This document shows, one piece after another, positions 1 to 4,691 of a stretch of 5,369 nt of DNA. Origin of the DNA: Desulfurococcales archaeon ex4484_217_1 (lineage in GTDB: Archaea; Thermoproteota; Thermoprotei_A; EX4484-217-1); the NCBI GenBank assembly GCA_002254745.1, contig NJED01000067.1:1-5369 (forward strand), in the 5' to 3' direction. Position 1 is the stretch's first letter. Each line of letters starts with the position of its first letter. Made by a program: the position numbers and the translations under genes. The notes under the pieces are model-generated. The model did not search any database. It had not been told where the DNA came from and saw only the letters and a list, made by a program, of their open reading frames with translations.

Positions 1-497
1 AAGGATAAGAGAAAGTAGCCTATCTTTAGGGTAGAGGTAAATGCTGAGGAGAAGAAATAGAAGGAAGAAGTAATCCGTTGGATGAAGAGTTATAAGGCCT
101 AAGCGTAAAAAGGGGAATGTAAGAAGGCCAAGCATCATGAATGGTGCTATTTCAAAACTTGTCCTTTCAAGTATAATGTAAAATATGAACCAATCCAGAA
201 CGTAAATTAGCGGGAAAGCTAATTTGAATAAATAAGTGTAGGGAAAAGTAAGCGGAATAGAGCTGCCAGAATTAGAGCTAATTGAGGATACGGTGAAATT
301 TTAGGTTCTTCATCGTAAAATTCTTCTAAACTATATTCTAAGATCCCGGTTCCACGAATAAAGTCCATTCTTTCATCATAGAATACGTTAAATCCTCTTA
401 AAGCAAAAGCAAGACCATAACCTATAGCTGTAAGACCTAATAAGCCATAAGCTATTTTCCGTGTTTCTTGTATGTTGCTGCGGTGTTTGAGCAACAT
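1..497 (-). pseudogene. Multi-pass membrane protein, GT-C glycosyltransferase-like, frameshifted and cut by the window edge
   Basis: The gene reads leftward from ATG at 497. The first 85 codons are open, then the frame hits TAG at 221-219. The -1 frame is open from 240 to the window edge (80 codons) and continues the same kind of protein, so one gene is split by a shift near 240-246. The first part has a membrane segment (about residues 15-33, IAYGLLGLTAIGYGLAFAL), then a hydrophilic loop with YDERMDFIRG, then SPYPQLALILAALFRLLFP. The second frame resumes YTYLFKLAFPLIYVLDW and is almost wholly hydrophobic. An acidic first loop followed by a P-rich motif entering a membrane helix resembles polyprenyl-phosphate-dependent GT-C glycosyltransferases; this is family resemblance by eye, not proven. 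The C-terminal end lies outside the window. The shift could be a lost base in the TTTTCCC run, a real mutation or -1 frameshifting. The break is certain from the reading frames; the function is tentative. Confidence 0.6.
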
Positions 498-536
498 ATA
501 GAAGTATTACACCTAGCGTAGATTTATAACAGTTTT

Positions 537-547
537 TAATTTAAACT
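537..547 (-). promoter_or_regulatory. TATA box for the leftward membrane protein gene
   Basis: On the minus strand an AT-rich box reads AGTTTAAATTA, preceded by the purine-rich GGTAA. Transcription would start about 25 nt downstream, near 515, leaving a leader of under 20 nt before ATG 497. A GGTG (513-510) lies 12 nt before that ATG, slightly far for a Shine-Dalgarno site. This is pattern recognition only. Confidence 0.35.
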
Positions 548-627
548 TTACCTAACCTAAACAGTGCTATTGTGATTATTCTTTATGTAAACTATCAAGA
601 CATAATCTCCGTATCGATGCCCGTAAC

Positions 628-635
628 GTTTATAC
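628..635 (+). promoter_or_regulatory. TATA box of the tRNA-Trp gene
   Basis: GTTTATAC preceded by CGTAAC fits an archaeal BRE/TATA element. Transcription would begin about 25 nt downstream (655-660), giving a 5' leader of a few bases before the mature tRNA end at 664. The 498-627 stretch between this and the leftward gene shows no open frame or repeat I can support. Confidence 0.5.
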
Positions 636-694
636 ATTCTCTCACCTAATTCGTGATAGTGGAGGGCCCGTAGCTCAGCCAGGGAGAGCGGCGG

Positions 695-732
695 ACTATA
701 CCGCTTCAACACGTTGAAGCGGATAGGCCGAT
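695..732 (+). other. tRNA-Trp intron 1, noncanonical position 30/31 (38 nt)
   Basis: A complete bulge-helix-bulge motif fixes the cuts. The outer helix is GAG (686-688) with CTC (734-736). The central 4-bp helix is CGGC (689-692) with GCCG (727-730). The 3-nt bulges are GGA (693-695) and ATG (731-733). The inner helix is CTAT (696-699) with ATAG (723-726), continuing after one bulged A into CCGCTTCAA (701-709) with TTGAAGCGG (714-722). Cutting after the second base of each bulge removes 695-732 and joins G30 to G31. The central helix borrows bases of the D stem, so the precursor must refold after splicing to make the D arm. Confidence 0.85.
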
Positions 733-739
733 GCTCCAG

Positions 740-804
740 ACCCGTGAAAATGCGGGTCTGCTGACCTTTACGGGATGACTTAGGTCTGGAGCTTTAAAGG
801 AGAG
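740..804 (+). other. tRNA-Trp intron 2, canonical position 37/38 (65 nt)
   Basis: The BHB is canonical. The anticodon stem GCGGG (691-694 plus 733) pairs with CCCGT (806-810) as the outer helix. Loop bases CTCC (734-737) pair with intron GGAG (799-802) as the central 4-bp helix. The bulges are AGA (738-740) and AGA (803-805), cut after G37 and after G804. The outer helix is complete only once intron 1 is gone, which suggests an order of splicing. The first bases of the intron repeat the start of the 3' exon (AGACCCGT at 738-745 and 803-810), so the spliced product is the same wherever the cut falls in that repeat. Confidence 0.85.
744..797 (+). ncRNA. Intron-borne box C/D guide RNA targeting its own tRNA-Trp
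   Basis: Inside intron 2 is a box C/D arrangement: C-like GTGAAAA (744-750), guide (751-760), perfect D' CTGA (761-764), C' GGGATGA (772-778; one mismatch to RTGATGA), second guide (783-792), then a D-like TTAA at 794-797. The first guide pairs with tRNA bases 35-43 and by the N+5 rule places methylation on C39. The second guide pairs with bases 31-40; N+5 points to C34 if the D box is 794-797. These are the two sites known to be methylated by the box C/D intron of pre-tRNA-Trp in euryarchaea such as Haloferax (Cm34 and Um39). The terminal C and D boxes are weak here while the internal pair is strong. Guide complementarity is seen directly; activity is inferred. Confidence 0.7.
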
Positions 805-903
805 ACCCGTAGGTCGGGGGTTCGAATCCCCCCGGGCCCACCACATAAACAAAAAGGGCTCCTAATTGAAATCCTAGAAGTATCATGAAAAATTTAAACT
901 ACG

Positions 904-1068
904 TTATATCTTTTTAGCTCCTTTCTTCTTTGGCCTCAAGTTTTTGCTTTTACATCTTCTACACTTAGTAGCTCCTGGAGGATTCTTAGCGCCACACTTC
1001 CTACATATCATTACGTTAAGTAAGCGGGAAGCTGCAATCCTGTATTTAACAGGGTCAGTTACGGGCAA
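904..1068 (-). CDS. rpl40e: Large ribosomal subunit protein eL40 (L40e)
   Basis: A 54-residue leftward gene beginning MPVTDPVKYR. It has a treble-clef zinc site, CRKC (residues 22-25) and CRRC (36-39), separated by GAKNPPGATK, and a basic tail NLRPKKKGAKKI. The PVTDP opening, the CxxC-x10-CxxC spacing, the NPPGATKCRRC core and the length of about 50 residues are diagnostic for archaeal eL40, a small basic zinc-binding protein of the 50S subunit. The start is TTG at 1068: an in-frame TGA lies five codons upstream, and GAGGTG (1082-1077) sits 8 nt before the TTG. The TAA stop is at 906-904. The gene converges with the tRNA gene, with T-runs on the minus strand (892-888, 855-851) that could end transcription. 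It is easily missed because of its size and start codon. Confidence 0.93.
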   Translation of the reverse strand: MPVTDPVKYRIAASRLLNVMICRKCGAKNPPGATKCRRCKSKNLRPKKKGAKKI

Positions 1069-1123
1069 CTCTATAGCACCTCAAGTCAGCATCACTCTAT
1101 TCCACGTCTATAATTTTAGTACT

Positions 1124-1134
1124 AATTTAAATTT
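1124..1134 (-). promoter_or_regulatory. TATA box of the eL40 gene
   Basis: The AT-rich core AAATTTAAATT on the minus strand lies about 56 nt before the TTG start of eL40. Initiation some 25 nt downstream would leave a leader of about 30 nt that includes the GAGGTG site. Confidence 0.4.
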
Positions 1135-1198
1135 TATGGTAACCGAAAGAAAGAAATATATGTAGTAATGAATTTCTCTAAAGATAAGAAAGAAATAG

Positions 1199-1206
1199 TT
1201 TATTTA
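1199..1206 (+). promoter_or_regulatory. TATA box of the KH protein-aspS operon
   Basis: TTTATTTA preceded by purine-rich AGAAATAG. A start of transcription about 25 nt on would fall near 1225-1230, downstream of the TTG at 1217 and just before GAGGTGAT (1230-1237). This bears on which start codon the KH protein uses. Nothing else is supported between 1135 and 1198. Confidence 0.4.
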
Positions 1207-1216
1207 AGGAAAGCTT

Positions 1217-1747
1217 TTGCTCCCAACTAGAGGTGATGATTTTACGAAATTACCACTATGTACGATATGCGTGAAGAGTGGTTTACTTTGCCCACGTTGC
1301 CAAAGACTTGTTGAAAGAGGAGACTACGATGAAGTAGATATTGAAATAATGAAAACTCTTCTTGAACTTGAAGAATCAAAGTTTTCTATTTTAAAAGATG
1401 TAGTCTATCATAAAAGTTACAAAGCAAACAACATGTATGTCATAGTTTTTTCAGGAAATAAGCTTAGCCCATACATGTTAGGTAAAATTGCTAAGAAGCT
1501 TTCTGAAAAACTTGAGGGGAAAGTGAGAATAATTGAGAAGTCAGGTAGTTTAAGGAGGATGGCTTCTCAACTTCTCTTTCCAGCGAATGTTTTAGGCGTA
1601 AACATTCTCTGGTTACCTGATGGCTCATGGCAAAGCATAGTTAGAGTTTCTAAGTCAGACTCTAAGGCGTTACCTGCCGAAAAGGAGGTATTAGAGGAAA
1701 TTCTAACTAAACTAAGTGGTATGGAAGTTAGAATACGCTTCGAATAA
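1217..1747 (+). CDS. NusA-like KH-domain protein with N-terminal zinc ribbon
   Basis: The protein is 176 residues if read from TTG 1217. Near the N-terminus is a four-cysteine zinc knuckle, C15-T-I-C18 and C25-P-R-C28, in the context KLPLCTICVKSGLLCPRC. A mixed alpha/beta middle follows, then a C-terminal KH-like region (about 95-176) with GKIAKKLSEKLEGKVRIIEK and VLGVNILWLPDGS. Proteins of this form, often labelled transcription elongation factor NusA-like, are typical of Thermoproteota and are expected to bind RNA; the exact role is not settled. It is followed 18 nt later by aspS, so the two are probably co-transcribed. The start is uncertain. TTG 1217 has AGGA 6 nt upstream, but the strongest ribosome site, GAGGTGAT (1230-1237), lies inside this reading and points to ACG 1244, which would give the expected start (M)KLPLCTIC. 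Confidence 0.8.
   Translation: MLPTRGDDFTKLPLCTICVKSGLLCPRCQRLVERGDYDEVDIEIMKTLLELEESKFSILKDVVYHKSYKANNMYVIVFSGNKLSPYMLGKIAKKLSEKLEGKVRIIEKSGSLRRMASQLLFPANVLGVNILWLPDGSWQSIVRVSKSDSKALPAEKEVLEEILTKLSGMEVRIRFE
1230..1237 (+). promoter_or_regulatory. Strong Shine-Dalgarno site without a standard start codon after it
   Basis: GAGGTGAT matches the complement of the archaeal 16S 3' end. GGTG at 1232-1235 is followed by 8 nt and then an in-frame ACG (1244-1246). The same GGTG motif precedes eL40 (8 nt), aEF-1beta (6 nt) and Cdc48 (9 nt), so the spacing is right for a start at 1244. Either ACG initiates, or the base at 1245 was T in the true sequence or an ancestor. Confidence 0.5.
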
Positions 1748-1765
1748 ACACTCAGGGAGTAATTC

Positions 1766-2979
1766 ATGAAGACCAAATATAAAACACATTTTGCTAAAGA
1801 TGTAAAAGCCGAACTAAACGGCTCTATTGTAACTTTAGCCGGATGGGTTCACATTAAAAGAGATTTAGGTGGGAAAAAGTTTCTAATACTAAGAGATAAA
1901 ACAGGAACCATACAGCTCATTCTAACAAAAGGTAAAACACCACAGCAAGTAATAGAAACGTACAGTAAGCTCACAAGAGAGAGTGTGATTAGAGTTAAAG
2001 GCATTGCTAAGGCTTCTGAGAAAGCCCCTGGAGGAGTTGAAGTAGAACCTTTAGAAATAGAGGTACTTAGCCTAGCTAAAACACCACTACCCATAGATGT
2101 TATCGGGAAAGTACATGCTGACATAGATACTAGGCTTAATAATAGGGTTTTAGATCTAAGAAGAAGGGAAAGTCAAGCAATATTTAGAATTCAAGATACT
2201 GTCCTACAGGCGATTAGAGAGAAGTTAAGAGAACTAGGGTTTGTTGAAGTTCTAACCCCTAAAATCATAGCGTCAGCTACCGAAGGAGGAGCACAACTCT
2301 TAGGTCCAGCTTTCAGAGCCGAGGAATCAGATACTCCTTACCACCTATCAGAGTTCATATCTGTAGACATAGAAGCAGCTTTCATGAACTACTTTGACGT
2401 CATGAATGTGCTTGAAGAAGTTGTAGAACATGTTCTTAGAAGAGTAAGAGAGAAAAACCTTGAGGATTTAAAAATCCTTAATTATGAAGAAGAGTTCCCT
2501 AAAATACGGATTTAAAAATCCTTAATTATGAAGAAGAGTTCCCTAAAATACGTAGACCAGTGAAGAAAATAACGTACGATGAAGCTATTGACATGCTTCA
2601 AGAGCATGAGTACCCTATTGAGAAAGGAGAAGATTTAAGCACACCAGCATTAAGAAAGCTAGGTGAAATAATTGGTGAAGAATTCTATTTCATCGATAAT
2701 GAGGAAAGAACAGAGTCTTTTGATTTCGTATATAAATGGCTTGAAGTAGCTTCAGGAAGCACAAGGATTCACAGGAGAGACCTTCTTGAGAAACAGCTAT
2801 TAAGGCAAGGACTTAATCCGAAGAACTTCGAATACTTTCTTAAATGGTTTAACTGGGGGATGCCTCCACATGCAGGTTGGGGTTTGGGACTAGGAAGGTT
2901 TATGCTGATATTAACGGGTAGAAGAAACATAAGGGAGGTGGTTCTGTTTCCAAGAGATAAAAAGAGGCTTGTACCTTAA
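1766..2979 (+). pseudogene. aspS: Aspartyl-tRNA synthetase, archaeal type, disrupted
   Basis: AspRS joins aspartate to tRNA-Asp (or tRNA-Asp/Asn) in an ATP-dependent reaction. The N-terminal OB-fold anticodon-binding domain is intact (residues about 1-105, with LAGWVHIKRDLGGKKF). Class II motif 1 follows (IREKLRELGFVEVLTPKI), then motif 2 (PAFRAEE...HLSEF) and, at the far end, motif 3 (GWGLGLGRFMLI) and the VLFPRDKKRLVP terminus. Three defects are visible. A 44-bp tandem duplication (2464-2551) brings in TAA at 2513-2515 and shifts the frame. At about 2300 the protein jumps from TEGGAQLL to GPAFRAEE without the family's QSPQLYKQ segment (about 33 residues). At about 2694 it passes from EEFYFI to DNEERTESFDF without the usual RPFYTMP segment (about 14 residues). 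Without the duplication it would be 389 residues, against about 430-438 usual. ATG 1766 has AGGGAG upstream. Identity is certain; function as written is unlikely. Confidence 0.9.
2464..2551 (+). repeat. 44-bp tandem duplication inside aspS
   Basis: Two exact 44-bp copies lie head to tail, 2464-2507 and 2508-2551, with one further matching base (2508 and 2552). Each begins with GGATTTAAAAATCC, in which GGATTT and AAATCC form an inverted repeat, and each encodes DLKILNYEEEFPKI. Because 44 is not a multiple of 3, the second copy puts the rest of aspS in another frame. Removing one copy restores FPKIRRPVKKITYDEA without a break. Confidence 0.97.
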
Positions 2980-4217
2980 AACACATTTTCATTCTTCATT
3001 ATTTCTCTTAAAAACACCGTTGCATAGTATCCTTTCTCAAGAAAGAAAGAGAAATACACATTATTATCCCATATAACATAGTCTAGCCTATTAATAGTCA
3101 TAGGAGATTTTCTAAACCCTCCTTCAACGAATACACCTAATTCCTTAATTATGAAGTCTTTCGTCTCAACCTCTTCCTCCTTAAGTATATCGCTCAACAT
3201 AGGGTCAAATATACGTGTTTTATATCCTACAAGAGGAAGTAGAATTTTTTCCTTTGAAGAATCTATTTTGGTTTCAAAATTTACTTTGGAATATTCGCCA
3301 CCTCTAACAACGATATCGCTCTTCGCTGCTATGTTAGGAGCTATGCCTTGCTCTATTCTCTTGCTAATAAGAATATTAAATATAAACGACTGGTAAGCTT
3401 CAACATAAAAGTGCACAATGAACTTAGGTAGGCTCTTTAAAGCATAAAGATAGTTGCCGGGGTTTTTAGCTAAGCTTCTAAGCAGTATTCTCTCATAAAC
3501 ATATTTTGGTGGGAACATTTTAAGAGTCTTTTCTGCATTTTCTGTTTCTTCAAAGAACCTTCTGGCTTCAGCAATTTCACGTTTCTCGTAAGGATAAGGG
3601 CGGCCTATAATCTCCAATACTGCTTGTTTCCACATACGATTGACAATGTATTTTCCGACTATATGTGTGTTCGGTCTTATAGTGCCGAATCTTTGATGTC
3701 CATAGTACGGATAAAGTCCACCTAACTCGTTGATTTCACATAGAACCTTGCTTATACGTTCTCCGACTTCACTATTGAATGTATCCCTTATTATCACCTT
3801 AAACAAGTTCCCTTCAAGCATCCCCCTTCTCAACGGCTTATCGGCTAGTCCGAGAAATTTCAGTACCACATTGTCAGCTATATTAACCCTCTCCTTAATC
3901 CCGTATTTTGCGGGAAGAGAAATATGTTGATATGTTAGGGCATGAGTGTCTTTAAGACCTGCATATCCTATATCCTTTAAGGGCACTTTTAACTTTTTAG
4001 AAACAAGCATTAATGCTAGTAAAGTGTCTATGCCTTTTTTAGCTAGTTCATAGTATACATATTTTCCTTTACACCTTGACAACAGAGTTGAACGTACTTC
4101 TCTTACAACAAAGTCTTCAAACTTGCATCTTATTTTCCCTCCTACTCCTTCTGATGCTGTCTGATAGTACAGTATACCTATGTTTTTCTCGTAAGTAGGT
4201 GAAGGTTTAAGCTTCAT
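2976..4217 (-). CDS. truD: tRNA pseudouridine synthase TruD
   Basis: The protein has 413 residues, within the archaeal TruD range. The enzyme isomerises a uridine to pseudouridine in tRNA (position 13 in the family's best-known members). The catalytic motif is GYAGLKDTHALTYQ (residues 84-97), with catalytic aspartate D90. Other TruD signatures are YYGHQRFGTIRP (171-182), VEAYQSFIFN (272-281) and LPLVGYKT (327-334); the region between about 165 and 370 forms the TRUD insertion domain. No lesion is visible. ATG 4217 follows the pth2 stop by 9 nt, with GGTAAGAGA filling the gap, so truD is the second gene of a pth2-truD operon. Its stop overlaps that of aspS by 4 bp (2976-2979), a tail-to-tail overlap. 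Confidence 0.95.
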   Translation of the reverse strand: MKLKPSPTYEKNIGILYYQTASEGVGGKIRCKFEDFVVREVRSTLLSRCKGKYVYYELAKKGIDTLLALMLVSKKLKVPLKDIGYAGLKDTHALTYQHISLPAKYGIKERVNIADNVVLKFLGLADKPLRRGMLEGNLFKVIIRDTFNSEVGERISKVLCEINELGGLYPYYGHQRFGTIRPNTHIVGKYIVNRMWKQAVLEIIGRPYPYEKREIAEARRFFEETENAEKTLKMFPPKYVYERILLRSLAKNPGNYLYALKSLPKFIVHFYVEAYQSFIFNILISKRIEQGIAPNIAAKSDIVVRGGEYSKVNFETKIDSSKEKILLPLVGYKTRIFDPMLSDILKEEEVETKDFIIKELGVFVEGGFRKSPMTINRLDYVIWDNNVYFSFFLEKGYYATVFLREIMKNENVF

Positions 4218-4226
4218 TCTCTTACC

Positions 4227-4583
4227 TTAAAGTAGCTTCAACTTACCTGTGATTTTATCTAGAACTCTAGCAGGTGCAGGACCTATAACAATACATGTTA
4301 CTGTTCCAGGTTCTAACTGTGTTCTTCCAGCATCTCTAATAATATACGCTGGTAAGTTACTTTCCTTTGCCTTATTAAAAACCTCCATAAGTTCTTGAAG
4401 ATTATTGACTTTTAATACTACTTTTTTCTGTCCCTGACTTAGCCACGTCTGAGCTATAGCAGGGTTGCTCTTGGAAACTTCAACATAACCTTCAACAGCA
4501 GCATGCGCCACCTGTACGGCTAGCTTTCCCTTGCCCATTTTCAAATCTTGTCTTACCACTATTACCTGCTTAATTTCCTCCAT
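4227..4583 (-). CDS. pth2: Peptidyl-tRNA hydrolase, archaeal/eukaryotic type (Pth2)
   Basis: The protein has 118 residues, the normal length for archaeal Pth2. It cleaves the ester bond of peptidyl-tRNAs that fall off ribosomes and so frees tRNA. Diagnostic sequences are KQVIVVRQDLKMGKGKLAVQ (residues 5-24), VAHAAVE (25-31), the W-x-x-x-GQKKVVLKV strand (47-59), IIRDAGRTQLEPGT (81-94) and the C-terminal DKITGKLKLL. Conserved family residues K18/K20, H27 and D84 are present. It is a single compact domain, cytoplasmic, with no signal peptide. ATG 4583 is preceded by only a weak GGTTAGAG site; a TATA box at 4634-4625 implies a leader of about 20 nt. It is the first gene of the pair with truD. 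Confidence 0.97.
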   Translation of the reverse strand: MEEIKQVIVVRQDLKMGKGKLAVQVAHAAVEGYVEVSKSNPAIAQTWLSQGQKKVVLKVNNLQELMEVFNKAKESNLPAYIIRDAGRTQLEPGTVTCIVIGPAPARVLDKITGKLKLL

Positions 4584-4624
4584 ACTCTAACCCTATTTGG
4601 GCGTGTAATGTTCTAAACAGCAAA

Positions 4625-4634
4625 CTTATATAAT
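4625..4634 (-). promoter_or_regulatory. TATA box of the pth2-truD operon
   Basis: ATTATATAAG on the minus strand is a near-ideal archaeal box A. It stands about 42 nt before the pth2 ATG, which places initiation near 4603 and gives a short leader. Confidence 0.55.
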
Positions 4635-4660
4635 ACGTTACCATATTAGCACTTCAGCGG

Positions 4661-4669
4661 TTAAAAATA
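4661..4669 (+). promoter_or_regulatory. TATA box of the aEF-1beta gene
   Basis: TTAAAAATA lies about 27 nt before ATG 4692 and shares the 108-bp divergent intergenic region with the pth2 promoter. GGTG at 4682-4685 stands 6 nt before the ATG, so the leader, if any, is very short. Confidence 0.4.
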
Positions 4670-4691
4670 TTCAACAATATAGGTGCAGCAA

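Larger units (their letters stand above)
664..843 (+). tRNA. trnW: tRNA-Trp (anticodon CCA) with two BHB introns and encoded CCA
   Basis: Acceptor stem GGGCCCG (664-670) pairs with CGGGCCC (833-839), followed by discriminator A840 and genomic CCA (841-843). D stem GCTC (673-676) pairs with GAGC (686-689). The T arm is GGGGG-TTCGAAT-CCCCC (816-832). The anticodon arm is assembled from three exons: 664-694, 733-739 and 805-843. Joined, they give GCGGG-CTCCAGA-CCCGT, with anticodon CCA in the loop and variable loop AGGTC. U8, A14, G15-C48, G18G19 and the TTC of the T loop are all present. A73 suits an archaeal tRNA-Trp. The mature length is 74 nt plus CCA. The unspliced gene is hard to type: reading straight through suggests an ATA anticodon, and the 3' half resembles tRNA-Lys. 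Only removal of both introns gives perfect cloverleaf stems. Confidence 0.9.

Noticed and set aside
691..704. Anticodon arm GCGG-ACTATA-CCGC with anticodon ATA or TAT (tRNA-Tyr or Ile)
   Set aside because: The loop has the wrong length and A34 is not used in this way; the bases CCGC belong to the intron 1 hairpin.
701..722. The 9-bp hairpin CCGCTTCAA/TTGAAGCGG as a transcription terminator
   Set aside because: It lies inside the tRNA gene, has no T-run, and forms the inner helix of intron 1.
770..810. Anticodon arm ACGGG..CCCGT with anticodon GAC (tRNA-Val)
   Set aside because: It leaves 31 unexplained bases in the loop with no BHB and pyrimidine at position 37; these bases are the C' box region of intron 2, and the Trp solution satisfies both BHB motifs.
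944..1165. Plus-strand open frame of 73 codons
   Set aside because: It is the antisense of the eL40 gene and its upstream region; the opposite strand carries a clear ribosomal protein with matching ribosome-binding site.
2560..2979. A separate 139-residue protein starting at GTG 2560
   Set aside because: It is the C-terminal half of AspRS; the GTG encodes the V of RPVKKITYDEA, and the frame continues upstream into the second copy of the 44-bp repeat.
3151..3930. Plus-strand open frames at 3151-3396 and 3730-3930
   Set aside because: They are antisense shadows of truD, which has full-length family motifs on the minus strand.
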